64,000 nt of DNA, taken from the NCBI GenBank assembly GCA_001648575.1, contig LQXN01000066.1, positions 62,001-126,000 on the forward strand, in the 5' to 3' direction. The position numbers and the translations under genes were made by a program. Under the pieces are notes generated by a model, which was not told the DNA's origin, did no database searches, and saw nothing but the letters and a program-made list of their open reading frames with translations. Shown piece by piece: positions 24,365 through 32,843 of this stretch; positions within the stretch are counted from its first letter, which is position 1, and the number at the start of each line of letters is the position of its first letter. Source of the DNA: Sutcliffiella horikoshii DSM 8719 (GTDB lineage Bacteria; Bacillota; Bacilli; Bacillales; Bacillaceae_I).

Positions 24365-24743
24365 GTGATAAGGATCGAATTAGTGAATATTTCTTATATG
24401 AAAAAAGGACAGATATTAGGTTATTTTGATAAGTTTCCGCATTCTAAGGTGCTTTTTTCACCGATAAAGAGGTACTATTTTACTTCTTATGTGTATTGGG
24501 ATGAGCGTGATCCAGTAGTATCCCAAGATGATCTGGAAAAGATGGAATTGCTTTTTAACAGCTACATGGGAAGGGAAGCCTTCTATCTTAAAAGAAGTGG
24601 CGCAGGGGGAACGGGGCATCCTTCTTAATCAATATAGGCCAACACCTCCGCTTGCTTTCAGCTTCTACTTTACTGATGCAAAGGGGATGACCTATAGATC
24701 AAGTTGGTTTAATGATCATCATGACGAAAATGGTCAAGCCTAA
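24365..24743 (+). pseudogene. Frameshifted small gene, unknown function
   Basis: Two overlapping frames read as one protein. Frame one (24365-24628) encodes 87 residues, ending FYLKRSGAGGTGHPS. A second frame, to a stop at 24743, continues naturally as LKEVAQGERGILLNQYRPTP and ends DENGQA. The switch lies at the AAAA run 24590-24593: with one A fewer, the sequence reads straight through to give about 125 residues. This is either an inactivating single-base insertion, a slippery run or a base-calling error. The predicted fused protein has no membrane segment and no recognised domain. Its 3' end overlaps the convergent gene at 24699 by 45 bp. Confidence 0.6.
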
Positions 24744-25154
24744 AAGTATGGTCAACCAATACAAATTGCTTACTTTGTGGAGAGCGCTTATTTGGGAAGG
24801 CGGCAGTTGGGTGGATGCACGGTTGTCTGGGTGCAACAGCCACTGCTGAAGATTACTGAGGGCCGGTGAGATAAAGCCAATCACAATGATTTGAATAGTG
24901 AGATATAGTACAAGTGAGCCGAATAGCCAGATTTGGAGAATAGAGCCATAGCTGCCAAAGAGGACAAGCAGAATTCCGGTAATCACTGCTAATGTGCCGC
25001 CGGTTTTGGGAAAATAGTCTAGCTTGTGTTGAAGCAGGACATTGTGACGCAGATCAGAAATGGTTTGATGTTTCCTTAGTAATATAGTTCCGAAAATAGT
25101 GGGACCAATTCCAATGATTGAAACCATAACATGAAATAGTACTAGCCATTTCAT
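24699..25154 (-). CDS. DUF2269-family membrane protein
   Basis: About 151 residues with four membrane helices (about 5-25, 53-71, 78-100 and 131-150) and short charged loops. The N-terminus MKWLVLFHVMVSIIGIGPTI and the central KTGGTLAVITGILLVLFGSYG resemble the DUF2269 family of small predicted membrane proteins; function unknown. ATG 25154 is preferred over ATG 25160 because GGGGGG lies 7 nt upstream. The 3' end overlaps the frameshifted convergent gene by 45 bp. Confidence 0.75.
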   Translation of the reverse strand: MKWLVLFHVMVSIIGIGPTIFGTILLRKHQTISDLRHNVLLQHKLDYFPKTGGTLAVITGILLVLFGSYGSILQIWLFGSLVLYLTIQIIVIGFISPALSNLQQWLLHPDNRASTQLPPSQISALHKVSNLYWLTILLGLTIFVMMIIKPT

Positions 25155-25230
25155 AGGCATCCCCCCAATAATATTGATACTTCAATATATGTGGGGGATG
25201 GTGGTTTCATGTTTATAAAGCTGATTAACT

Positions 25231-26919
25231 TTACATTTCTTCGGGAGCCTGGATACCTAGTAAACGGAGTGATTCCTTAATTGTAATGGCTGTTGCTGCC
25301 ACAAGGGAAAGCCTTGCAGTTTTTTCATCATCTTCTGTCAGGAATTTCACTTGACCGTACCAGCTGTTAAAACTTTGGCAGGTGTCAACGATATGCTTTG
25401 CTAGTACAGATGGATCAAATTCAGCACATGCTTTTTCGATCATCACTGGGAACTCATGCAATAGTTTTGTTAATTCCCAAGAATAAGAGTCTTTAATACC
25501 TTTCTTGATTTCCCCAGCTGTCCATTTCCCCTTTTTTAGGATGGAATTAGCACGGGCATAGGTGTACTGAACGTAAGGACCGGTTTCCCCTTCAAATTTC
25601 AACATATCCTCAAGAGAAAATTCAACCGAATTCACCCGGTGGTTTTTTAAATCATGAAAGATGATGGCACCCACCCCAACCTGGTGTGCTACTTCCCCTT
25701 TATCAGGAAGGTCAGGGTTTTTACTTTGAATGTTTTCCTCAGCCAGTTGAATGGCTTCTGTGATTACTTCCTCAAGCAGAACGACTTTTCCTTTTCTTGT
25801 GGACATCTTTTTCCCATCCTTCAGAAGAAGGCCAAAAGGTACATGATGCATTTCCTCAGCCCAAGTAAAACCTGCTTTTTTCAATACAGCTTTCACTTGC
25901 TGAAAATGAATGGATTGCTCCTGCCCAACGATATAGAGTGCTTTTGAAAAGTCATACACCTGCTTTCGATAGAGAGCTGCAGCAAGATCCCGTGTGGCGT
26001 ACAGGGTAGCACCGTCGGATTTCTTTATGAGACAAGGTGGCAGTGAAGGGGTTTCCTCAAGCTTGACAACCGTTGCGCCATCAGATTCGACGAGTAGACC
26101 TTTTTCTTCCAAAAGGGAGACGACAGCCTTCATCTTATCATTATAAAAAGCTTCCCCATTAGTGGAATCAAATTGTACATCGAGGAGTTTATAAATTTTA
26201 TCAAATTCCTTCAAGGATTCCTCCCTGAACCATTTCCATAGGCTGAGCGCCTGTTCATTTGCATCCTCTAGCTTTTTAAACCAATAGCGGCCTTCTTCAT
26301 TTAATGTTTGGTCATCTGAAGCCTCATCATGAAATTTCACATATAACTTAAGCAACTCTGGTATAGGATTTGACCGTACCTTTTCTTCCTCACCCCATTT
26401 TAAGTAAGCTGCTATCAACTTGCCAAATTGAGTCCCCCAATCCCCAAGATAATTGATGCGCACAGTCTGGTATCCGCATTTCTCCAATATATTTGCAATG
26501 GAATTGCCGATGACTGTAGAACGAAGATGTCCCATTGAGAATGGTTTTGCGATATTCGGGGAAGACAGGTCCAATACCACTTTTTCCCCTTTACCGATTT
26601 CAAGACTGCCATATTCGTTTTGTTCTTGTAAGATTCTTTGAACGACAATTTGTTGGATGGTGTCTTTTTTAAAAAAGAAATTTACATACGGCCCAACAGC
26701 TTCGGTCTTTTCTATCAAAGGACTTTTAAGGGTTTCGGCAAGTTCATTCGCGATGAGTTGTGGTGCTTTTCTTTTTTGTTTTGCAAGCCCAAAGCATGGA
26801 AAAGCCAGGTCTCCATGTTGGTCATGTTTAGGTTTTTCCAGCAAGCTTATCACTTGGGCTAATGAGAGTTCCGGGATTGCCTCGTGTAGGGCTTCCGCTG
26901 CGATATTTATTAGTTTCAA
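25231..26919 (-). CDS. argS: Arginyl-tRNA synthetase
   Basis: 562 residues. This class I synthetase charges tRNA-Arg. The HIGH-like signature appears as SSPNIAKPFSMGHLRSTVIG (about 118-137), and KMSTRKGKVVLLEEV gives a clear KMSKS-like loop (KMSTR, about residues 368-382). The C-terminal DALR anticodon domain (about 440-562) includes YVQYTYARANSILKK. The start is a TTG at 26919 behind AAAGGAG. It is preceded on the same strand by a T-box leader and terminator, so it is induced by uncharged tRNA. The length (562) fits the family. Confidence 0.96.
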   Translation of the reverse strand: MKLINIAAEALHEAIPELSLAQVISLLEKPKHDQHGDLAFPCFGLAKQKRKAPQLIANELAETLKSPLIEKTEAVGPYVNFFFKKDTIQQIVVQRILQEQNEYGSLEIGKGEKVVLDLSSPNIAKPFSMGHLRSTVIGNSIANILEKCGYQTVRINYLGDWGTQFGKLIAAYLKWGEEEKVRSNPIPELLKLYVKFHDEASDDQTLNEEGRYWFKKLEDANEQALSLWKWFREESLKEFDKIYKLLDVQFDSTNGEAFYNDKMKAVVSLLEEKGLLVESDGATVVKLEETPSLPPCLIKKSDGATLYATRDLAAALYRKQVYDFSKALYIVGQEQSIHFQQVKAVLKKAGFTWAEEMHHVPFGLLLKDGKKMSTRKGKVVLLEEVITEAIQLAEENIQSKNPDLPDKGEVAHQVGVGAIIFHDLKNHRVNSVEFSLEDMLKFEGETGPYVQYTYARANSILKKGKWTAGEIKKGIKDSYSWELTKLLHEFPVMIEKACAEFDPSVLAKHIVDTCQSFNSWYGQVKFLTEDDEKTARLSLVAATAITIKESLRLLGIQAPEEM

Positions 26920-27002
26920 ATGTACCCACTCCTTTATAAAAGTCTATTTTCGTATACTTTGTTGCTTTGTATTTTTCTTACTGTCATGCTCTTTCCTAAA
27001 AA

Positions 27003-27225
27003 TAAAAAACCCGCCTCTTTCATAAAATTGAAAGAGACGAGCTTGTTGTATGCCCGCGGTACCACTCTGATTGCTTTCACAAGGAAAGCCGCTTGTCATC
27101 CATATGGGGGATGTGCCCATTCACCTCAAAAGTGCGCTTCGTTCCATAGACTTCCAGCAGGCTTCCACCATCCCTGCTTCGCTTCTCTTTTGCCGTCTAA
27201 GGACTACTTTCTTTATCATTGGGAA
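27003..27225 (-). promoter_or_regulatory. T-box leader of argS
   Basis: On the minus strand the leader contains AATGATAAAGAAAGTAGT near its 5' end (about 27220-27203), stem I sequences, and the diagnostic T-box AGAGTGGTACCGCGGG (about 27068-27053). A terminator follows: arms TCTCTTTCA and TGAAAGAGG with a T run near 27009-27003. The T-box can pair with the free acceptor end of uncharged tRNA to form the antiterminator. The likely specifier is CGC, an Arg codon, at 27134-27136, placed just before ACTTTTGAG as in other T-boxes; this placement is inferred by pattern only. Confidence 0.9.
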
Positions 27226-27273
27226 AATATATGTAATTTCACATTATTATACACAATTAGTTTGGAGAAGCAA

Positions 27274-27459
27274 CTACTTTTTCTTCACAGATTTAAAAAC
27301 GGTTGCTTGATCTTCTGGAGTTGGAGGAATAAAGACATTTAACATTGCATCAAGCTCTTGACTGAGCCTTACCGTTTCAACAGAGGTTAGTCCAGTTTTA
27401 ATTGCGGTCTTTACCATTTGGTCGCGCTTCTTTTCTACAGCAAGTTCTACGGGTTTCAT
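27274..27459 (-). CDS. Spo0E-like aspartyl-phosphate phosphatase
   Basis: About 61 residues from the ATG at 27459, chosen because GGGAG lies 8 nt upstream. It has the family's helical hairpin with the hallmark SQELD motif (LSQELDAML, about residues 32-40) and the preceding TGLTSVETVRL. Spo0E-like proteins dephosphorylate Spo0A-P and restrain sporulation. The aspartate in SQELD is the catalytic position. The extended C-terminus ends in basic VFKSVKKK. It stands alone upstream of the argS T-box. Confidence 0.85.
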   Translation of the reverse strand: MKPVELAVEKKRDQMVKTAIKTGLTSVETVRLSQELDAMLNVFIPPTPEDQATVFKSVKKK

Positions 27460-27468
27460 CTTCATCAC

Positions 27469-27776
27469 TCCCTCAGACGATTTCCTATATTATAGATGAA
27501 AATACCCTGTAAGAAAATAGTCTATGTGTAAAAAGTAGGAGCAAAAAGGAGAAATAATGAAACAAAAAGATCATTAATATTATTACTATTATTCCTTTTT
27601 AAATAATAGATAGAGTGTTGTTTTAAGTCAACAAGAGAGAAACCGCTAGTTTTGTCGAGGGGAAGGAATCTACCAATTATAAAAGAATAGTTAATGTAAA
27701 GAGAAAACAACAATGGCATCTAGGATTGGTGTTGTTCATAGATTGGAAGTAGCATATTTCAAGGAGGAGGATATTT
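27469..27776. other. Intergenic region, no gene seen
   Basis: 308 bp, AT-rich, with divergent genes on both sides. It should hold the promoters of the Spo0E-like gene (minus) and the 27777 gene (plus). I see no strong hairpin or near-consensus promoter. Confidence 0.4.
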
Positions 27777-28055
27777 ATGAAAGCTAAAGTAGAGACAGTG
27801 GAGAAAATGAATGTTTATGCGAACGAGTTAGTCAAAATGATTGTTAAGGACGGACAGTCTTTAGAAGATGAAAAGTTAAGAATTGCATTTGAAAATGTAG
27901 TCAGAGCCATGGTAGATATGACAAACATCCAGCTGGAACGAGAAAATGATACAAACAACACCCTTCAAACAACCTTAAGCAGAATGAAAATAGCCCACAA
28001 TTGCATCAATACAAATGCTTCTTCAAGTAACAAAATCCAGAATAAGCGATCTTAA
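27777..28055 (+). CDS. Small helical protein, 92 residues
   Basis: MKAKVETVEKMNVYANEL onward, a soluble protein with one long amphipathic helix (about 1-60) and a Ser/Asn-rich tail. The perfect AAGGAGGAGG site lies 8-9 nt before the ATG. No membrane segment or known motif. The gene ends just before the terminator hairpin that B element 4 occupies. Function unknown. Confidence 0.65.
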   Translation: MKAKVETVEKMNVYANELVKMIVKDGQSLEDEKLRIAFENVVRAMVDMTNIQLERENDTNNTLQTTLSRMKIAHNCINTNASSSNKIQNKRS

Positions 28056-28070
28056 TAAGGAAGATAAGAT

Positions 28071-28097
28071 AGAGCCCTTGATCAAGATCAGGGCTCT
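28071..28097. terminator. Left copy of the terminator hairpin at B element 4
   Basis: AGAGCCCTTGATC and GATCAGGGCTCT pair almost perfectly. The right copy at 28292-28319 differs by only one extra base in the loop. No T run follows this copy. Confidence 0.85.
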
Positions 28098-28291
28098 CTG
28101 ACTGTTGACAAAGCCCTAAATATTTTTAAATTTGCATCATGCTGTTGATCTTCGTTCCAGGCGCTTCGCTTTTCGCGGGCGGTCCGGAAGCCTCCTCGGG
28201 CTTACGCCCTGCAGGGTCTTCCCTGTCCCTTCCTCCCGCAGAAGTCTGCGCGCCTTCCACTACGATCAACACAGGTTTTGCATATACACTG
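28098..28291 (+). mobile_element. B element 4
   Basis: A 194-bp element beginning CTGACTGTTGACAAAG and ending GCATATACACTG, with a short deletion before the right end. The core runs from GTTGATCTTCGTTCCAGGCG to CACTACGATCAAC. The inner helix is GGAAG (28186-28190) with CTTCC (28218-28222), and the tip hairpin is GGGC-TTAC-GCCC. It is nearly identical to B element 6 over about 170 bp, although the flanking terminators are unrelated. Confidence 0.85.
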
Positions 28292-28321
28292 AGAGCCCTT
28301 GATCAATGATCAGGGCTCTTT
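28292..28321. terminator. Right copy of the terminator hairpin at B element 4
   Basis: AGAGCCCTTGATCA pairs with TGATCAGGGCTCT, followed by TTTC. The stop codon of the minus-strand hydrolase (28303-28305) lies inside this hairpin. Confidence 0.85.
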
Positions 28322-29109
28322 CTATCGGCGAGGTTGCCCGTTAATTTTTCGATGAATTTTTCTATAATAATGTTTAATTCATTTGGGTATTTTGTTGGAA
28401 CTTGATGCCTGGCTCCAGTTACATAGACAACTTTCGTTTCTGGAAGAAGGGATAGAAATTCATTTTGATAATGGTGTACATAATAATCCCGCTCTCCATA
28501 AACAAGCAGGATTGGGGAAGTGATATCTTTTAATCTTTCAGTGCAATTGTATCGAAGCCCCTCTTTATAATATTCTTTCAGGGTTTCAGGTGTTGTTTTC
28601 ATGATATAAGAAGATATTTCTTCTCCATATTCATTTGAATATGCATGTGCCTTGGCAATGACCTTTGCAATAAGTTCCATTCCATTTAAATGGGAGGCAA
28701 GAATTCCAAGTAAGAACTCACTATAGAGGAGAATGGAATTCACTTTTGGAAAAGCCCCGACCAATATAAGGCCTTCCACCATATCAGGGTAGGTTATACT
28801 TGTTTCAAGAGCGATGGAAGCCCCGTTTGAATAACCGCAAATGAACACATTTTCAATATTTAATTGTTGACATACTTCATATATATCCTTTGCAAGAAGC
28901 GGGAAGCTTATAGGTGAATCACTTCTTCCGCTATTGCCATTACCACGTAAGTCCAAATATAGCAGTCGATATTGATTGCATAATGGGAGCTGTTGTTTAA
29001 AAGTGACATGACCCATACCTGGTGGATGGAGGAATAAGATGGTTTTCGGACCGTTTCCTATCAAGCGATAGAATATTTTTACATTGTCCTTTGTCTTTAC
29101 AAACCCCAT
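28303..29109 (-). CDS. Alpha/beta hydrolase
   Basis: 268 residues. The nucleophile elbow is GYSNGAS (about 98-104, Ser100), the oxyanion-hole region LFLHPPGMGH lies near residue 26, and the acid and histidine are in VYGERDYYV and GARHQVPTKYP. The order is that of small esterases and lactone hydrolases; the substrate is unknown. AGGAGG lies 11 nt before the ATG. Its last codons (S-P-D-H-stop) are encoded by the terminator hairpin of B element 4, so the element's target overlaps coding sequence. It is 6 bp downstream of the membrane-protein gene at 29116. Confidence 0.9.
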   Translation of the reverse strand: MGFVKTKDNVKIFYRLIGNGPKTILFLHPPGMGHVTFKQQLPLCNQYRLLYLDLRGNGNSGRSDSPISFPLLAKDIYEVCQQLNIENVFICGYSNGASIALETSITYPDMVEGLILVGAFPKVNSILLYSEFLLGILASHLNGMELIAKVIAKAHAYSNEYGEEISSYIMKTTPETLKEYYKEGLRYNCTERLKDITSPILLVYGERDYYVHHYQNEFLSLLPETKVVYVTGARHQVPTKYPNELNIIIEKFIEKLTGNLADRKSPDH

Positions 29110-29115
29110 GGACCA

Positions 29116-29589
29116 TTAAACCTCCTGTTTTTTCCTATTCTCCATGTACAAGATAATGCCCCGGACAATAAAGCCGAGCACAAGACCCGGGATGACAAAT
29201 AACATGGGCATGAAGACTGGACCCAATAAAGTCCCGAAAATTTTAATTTTTCCAGAAAGCATCAATCCGACAGTCACCATATAAGCACAGCTGACAAACG
29301 GAAGGTAGGAGTAAGGTGATTTTCCCCCTCCTGCATCTTTAAAGGCATCCCACATGGAGAAGAAGTATAAACACGGGTAAAACATCAACCATAAATAATT
29401 TGTCTCAAGGAATGCTTGTTCGATCTCACCGTTGAAGCTATACATGATAATGGAATTGAAATTAGCTAGAACATTGATGAGGAATTCCAAAATAATGAAT
29501 ACAAGTCCCTTGAAATATTTTTTGTTGAGTAATTGGCCAAAGCCTGGAAGGGCAATACTCCATAATAGTCGTTCAAGGGATTTATCCAT
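29116..29589 (-). CDS. Membrane protein, single-copy relative of the 3136 gene
   Basis: 157 residues with four hydrophobic segments. The first 90 residues match either half of the duplicated protein at 3136-3900: ALPGFGQLLNKKYFKGLVFI, a second helix, then EIEQAF and FFSMWDAFKDA. The C-terminal two helices (about 100-150) are extra. Function unknown. It is transcribed with the hydrolase that follows 6 bp later. Confidence 0.7.
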   Translation of the reverse strand: MDKSLERLLWSIALPGFGQLLNKKYFKGLVFIILEFLINVLANFNSIIMYSFNGEIEQAFLETNYLWLMFYPCLYFFSMWDAFKDAGGGKSPYSYLPFVSCAYMVTVGLMLSGKIKIFGTLLGPVFMPMLFVIPGLVLGFIVRGIILYMENRKKQEV

Positions 29590-29734
29590 AATGTGATCCT
29601 ATATATGTAATTATTCCTGATAAAATCATGCATTTCTCCCGCATGTTAACTCCTCCAATAATTACTCTAACATTAGCTTGACCTATTGCTCCTAAATTAT
29701 GTTAATTTATTTGTTTAAAGACATGAAAAAACAC

Positions 29735-29770
29735 AGGGCGAAAAACATATACCCTGCGCTATTAATTTTC
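29735..29770 (-). terminator. Terminator of the YjcZ-like gene
   Basis: On the minus strand AGCGCAGGG pairs with CCCTGTGTT, with G-T wobbles, and a T run follows. Confidence 0.65.
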
Positions 29771-29778
29771 AAGCTAAT

Positions 29779-29883
29779 TTAGCACAAATAAGCCGATCCA
29801 ATTATGACGAGAAGAATAAATAAGATGATAAACAGTGTAAAGCCTGAACCATGGCCTCCGCAAGTCCCAACACCTTTGCTCAT
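29779..29883 (-). CDS. YjcZ-like small sporulation protein, 34 residues
   Basis: Reads MSKGVGTCGGHGSGFTLFII and then a hydrophobic helix ending GSAYLC. The Gly-rich start followed by one helix (ILFILLVIIGSA-like) is the YjcZ/YrzQ-type pattern of tiny spore membrane proteins in Bacillaceae. AAAGGAGAGAGG lies 4-8 nt before the ATG, and a terminator follows. Confidence 0.8.
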   Translation of the reverse strand: MSKGVGTCGGHGSGFTLFIILFILLVIIGSAYLC

Positions 29884-30052
29884 TTACCTCTCTCCTTTCT
29901 AAAGTTGATACACTACCTTATGTAACAAACACCCAATGTGTATAGGCGAATGCCCGGTAAAAAAGTAAAATGCCCAATACAAGTAATAGGACAAAATCCT
30001 TTTCTCATAAAAATAATTAGAGCTTTCTATGATTAAAGGAGTGAGGTAGAAG

Positions 30053-30949
30053 ATGTTTACAAGGATGAACCGTCTGCAAATACCATTGCCTAAACCGAAA
30101 AATCCTGATCCGAATGGAGCGGCTGCCGTACAAGAGCTCCTAGGTGGAAAGTTTGGGGAAATGTCCACGCTGAACAACTATATGTTCCAGTCGTTTAATT
30201 TTCGGAATAAAAAAAAGTTGAAACCTTTTTTTGACTTGGTGGCAAGCATTACTGCAGAAGAGCTTGGGCATGTCGAGTTAGTGACCACAACAATCAACCT
30301 GATGCTTGAGGGAGTTACATACCCTGCTCCACCTGATGCGACCCCATTAAGGGATACAAAGGATTTTCGTAACACTTATCACTATATAGTAAATGCTCAG
30401 ACGGCCATTCCAGGGGACTCCATGGGAAGAGCATGGACCGGGGATAATGTCTTTAACAGTGGAAACCTTGTATTAGATTTACTCCATAATTTCTTTCTGG
30501 AATGTGGGGCAAGAACCCATAAGATGAGAGTATATCAGATGACAGATAATCCAGTGGCAAGGGAGATGATAGGCTATCTGCTAGTAAGGGGAGGCGTCCA
30601 TGTTGTTGCATACGCAAAGGCGCTCGAGATAGCGACCGGGGTCGATATCACCAAGCTTGTTCCGATACCCAGTCTTGAGAACAGATCATTTGAAACGACA
30701 AGGAAATTTGAAGCGGAAGGGGTGCATCGGAAGCTCTATACCTTCAGTGCCAATGACTACAAGGATGTGGCCATGATCTGGAAGGGCAATCATCCTGAGG
30801 ATGGTGGCAAACTGGAAGTGATACAAGGGACACCGCCAGGAGGACCTATGCCGGATCTAGAAAGTGTGCCAGAGGAATTCGCACCCGGGATATCTCATGA
30901 GGATTTTATGGAAATCGCTAAAAGACTGCAACGTTCTGCCGGTATTTAG
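30053..30949 (+). CDS. Manganese catalase
   Basis: 298 residues. It dismutates hydrogen peroxide with a dimanganese centre. A first glutamate ligand candidate lies in GGKFGEMSTLNNYMFQSF (about 33-50). ITAEELGHVELV (about residues 68-79) supplies the Glu-x-x-His pair. Further ligands are expected in NFFLECGARTHKMRVY (about 150) and LVRGGVHVVAYAKAL (about 183). The length and motif order fit the family, which is often spore-associated in bacilli (CotJC-like relatives). AAAGGAGTGAGG precedes the ATG, and a terminator follows. Confidence 0.95.
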   Translation: MFTRMNRLQIPLPKPKNPDPNGAAAVQELLGGKFGEMSTLNNYMFQSFNFRNKKKLKPFFDLVASITAEELGHVELVTTTINLMLEGVTYPAPPDATPLRDTKDFRNTYHYIVNAQTAIPGDSMGRAWTGDNVFNSGNLVLDLLHNFFLECGARTHKMRVYQMTDNPVAREMIGYLLVRGGVHVVAYAKALEIATGVDITKLVPIPSLENRSFETTRKFEAEGVHRKLYTFSANDYKDVAMIWKGNHPEDGGKLEVIQGTPPGGPMPDLESVPEEFAPGISHEDFMEIAKRLQRSAGI

Positions 30950-30966
30950 ACATTAGGCTCTTTTCT

Positions 30967-31003
30967 CAAAGCTTGTAGAGATGATAATCTGCAAGCTTTT
31001 TGT
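30967..31003 (+). terminator. Terminator after the Mn catalase gene
   Basis: AAAGCTTG-AGA and TCTGCAAGCTTT pair with one mismatch, followed by a short T run. Confidence 0.8.
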
Positions 31004-31111
31004 CGTTTTAAGTGATAAGGTGATGAAATTTATATTTTATTGTTGGAAAAGATATGCTAACATCATTTTATACATAGAAAAAAGTAAAATTATGAGGAGA
31101 ATGGAACAAAA

Positions 31112-32146
31112 ATGAAAAAGAAAGTAATTGCAGGTGCCCTTGTAACATCCTTTATGTTTTCTGGACATGCTTATGCCTCTGATTATACAGTGAAATCAGG
31201 TGATTCGCTTTGGAAGATTGCCACTAATCATCAGGTGACAGTGAATAATATCAAGACGTGGAACAACCTGAAAAGCGACATCATCTTCCCTGGCCAAACG
31301 TTATCCCTGAAGGCCATTGGAACGGGCACTAGTAAACCTGCCCCAACGCAACCCGCCCCAAGTCAACCGGCGTCCTCTACGTATACGATCAAAGCAGGAG
31401 ACTCATTATCTGTAATCGCTAGAAATCATCAAACAAGCCTAGCTGACTTATTGAAACTGAATCCAGCCATCACAGATGTTAACAGGATCTTTATCGGACA
31501 AAAAATCAATGTGGCTGCAGCTTCTGGTACTACGCCGAGCCAACCGTCCCAGCCAGCACCAAGTCCCAGCAAACCAGCACCTGCTACAGGTACCTACACC
31601 ATAAAAAGCGGAGACAACCTCTCATCAGTGGCAAGTAGACATAATGTGACATTGAGTGCATTATTAACCGCAAACCCTGCTATAAAGGATGCCAACCGTA
31701 TTTCAATTGGACAAGTTATCGTAATTCCAGGAAATGCTACAAGCACCCCTGCAGGTGACCAGTCTTCCTGGCAAGCAAAGGCGGATGCCATCATAGAAAC
31801 AGGTAAAAAGTACATGGGGGCAAAATATTTATATGGAGCATCCACTAATAGAACAGATGCATTTGACTGTTCATCTTATACTGTAAGGGTATTTGCTGAG
31901 AATGGCATCAACCTGCCTAGAACATCTGCACAGCAAGGGAATACTGGAAAAGAAATACCACTAAGTGAAATTCGCAAAGGGGACCTTGTATTTTTTGATA
32001 CAGAGGGCGACGGAGTGATCAATCATGTATCCATCGTGATGGATTCCAACACTTTACTGCATGCTGCTACGAATACTGGTGTCGCATTCGCATCATATAA
32101 TACCTATTGGAAACCAAAAGCGGTGAAGGCGGTAAGGGTTTTATAA
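31112..32146 (+). CDS. D,L-endopeptidase with three LysM domains and an NlpC/P60 domain
   Basis: 344 residues. A signal peptide (1-23, ending HAYA-SD) is followed by three LysM peptidoglycan-binding modules (about 24-68, 94-138 and 163-207) joined by Pro/Ser/Thr-rich linkers. The catalytic NlpC/P60 domain (about 225-344) has Cys in FDCSSYTVRVF, His in INHVSIVM and a third polar residue near LLHAATNTG. This is the architecture of the B. subtilis LytE/LytF/CwlS endopeptidases that cleave stem peptides during growth or separation. GAGGAG lies 8 nt before the ATG. It stands alone; a sigma or WalR site is not evident. Confidence 0.95.
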   Translation: MKKKVIAGALVTSFMFSGHAYASDYTVKSGDSLWKIATNHQVTVNNIKTWNNLKSDIIFPGQTLSLKAIGTGTSKPAPTQPAPSQPASSTYTIKAGDSLSVIARNHQTSLADLLKLNPAITDVNRIFIGQKINVAAASGTTPSQPSQPAPSPSKPAPATGTYTIKSGDNLSSVASRHNVTLSALLTANPAIKDANRISIGQVIVIPGNATSTPAGDQSSWQAKADAIIETGKKYMGAKYLYGASTNRTDAFDCSSYTVRVFAENGINLPRTSAQQGNTGKEIPLSEIRKGDLVFFDTEGDGVINHVSIVMDSNTLLHAATNTGVAFASYNTYWKPKAVKAVRVL

Positions 32147-32267
32147 TCGATAGGATTTACACAATGTTAATAAAGGCATTAAACAAGCTTAATAAACAAT
32201 AGGTAAAATAGGTTTTGTAAGGTTGATACACACTCTTTGCCGTAACAAAGATGTTGCCGAATCTAGC

Positions 32268-32297
32268 TTGACATGAATTACTCCCCTTTTTCATAAT
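32268..32297 (+). promoter_or_regulatory. Sigma-A-type promoter for a candidate small RNA
   Basis: TTGACA (32268-32273) and CATAAT (32292-32297) with an 18-bp spacer. No gene with a ribosome site begins between here and the terminator at 32371. Confidence 0.6.
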
Positions 32298-32303
32298 GGA
32301 TAG

Positions 32304-32400
32304 ATGCAATCAATCAACCTAAATCCTTACCTGTGAAATTGGCTACTTCCCAAACTTAATGCCAGGAAAAAAGAGATGAATCGGATGCATCTCTTTTTTT
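32304..32400 (+). ncRNA. Candidate small RNA of about 97 nt
   Basis: Bounded by the promoter at 32268-32297 and a perfect terminator at 32371-32403. The longest ATG frame inside is eight codons without a ribosome site. The first 65 nt are weakly structured and pyrimidine-rich in places. No family recognised. Confidence 0.4.
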
Positions 32401-32403
32401 TGT
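32371..32403 (+). terminator. Intrinsic terminator of the candidate small RNA
   Basis: AAGAGATG (32371-32378) pairs perfectly with CATCTCTT (32388-32395), followed by a T run. Confidence 0.85.
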
Positions 32404-32562
32404 CCATTTTTTCATCTCCTCCTCAAGTCTTAGTATCTTTCAGTATAAAGCTGGAAATGACTGTAGGTAAAAGAATGAAAGAAAACCATTCTGAAGATTG
32501 TTATCCAAAATAACGCAAAGATCTATACTGATAGTGAGAACAAAACAAAGGAATGATGGAGG

Positions 32563-32688
32563 ATGAAAAAAATGCTTACACTTTTATTGGGAAGTAAAAA
32601 AAATGCTTTGCAAAAAAACTCTTATGCGTCGATCGATGAAAAGAGAATGGAAGTATTTCTAAAAAGTGACTTTGCACGACGTTTCTAG
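32563..32688 (+). CDS. Small basic protein, 41 residues
   Basis: MKKMLTLLLGSKKNALQKNS onward, ending KSDFARRF. The start is preceded by TGGAGG. The first ten residues are hydrophobic, the rest basic and polar. A terminator-like AGAAGGAGC/GGCTTCT hairpin with a T run follows at about 32686-32722. I do not recognise the family. Confidence 0.55.
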   Translation: MKKMLTLLLGSKKNALQKNSYASIDEKRMEVFLKSDFARRF

Positions 32689-32843
32689 AAGGAGCTGCTG
32701 ATAATTGGTGGCTTCTTTTTTTTGTTTAGTATCCTATAAATCATGCAATTCTAAAAATATAAACAATTTTCAATCAAACTCCTATAAAATGGTATACTAG
32801 TGGAAAAGAGAGACAAAAGAAGGATAAAAAGGGTGAAAAGGAT

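Larger units (their letters stand above)
32147..32562. other. Intergenic region holding a candidate small RNA
   Basis: 416 bp between the endopeptidase gene and a 41-residue gene. It contains a near-consensus promoter and a terminator at a distance that would give an RNA of about 100 nt (see separate entries). A possible c-di-AMP-type riboswitch was considered but the conserved sequences are absent. Confidence 0.5.

Noticed and set aside
24528-24743. Separate 71-codon gene
   Set aside because: It has no ribosome site and its first part overlaps the upstream frame; it reads better as the continuation of the frameshifted gene.
32160-32370. Possible c-di-AMP riboswitch near a cell-wall hydrolase
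   Set aside because: The conserved ydaO-type sequence blocks are not present, and the region lies after, not before, the hydrolase gene.
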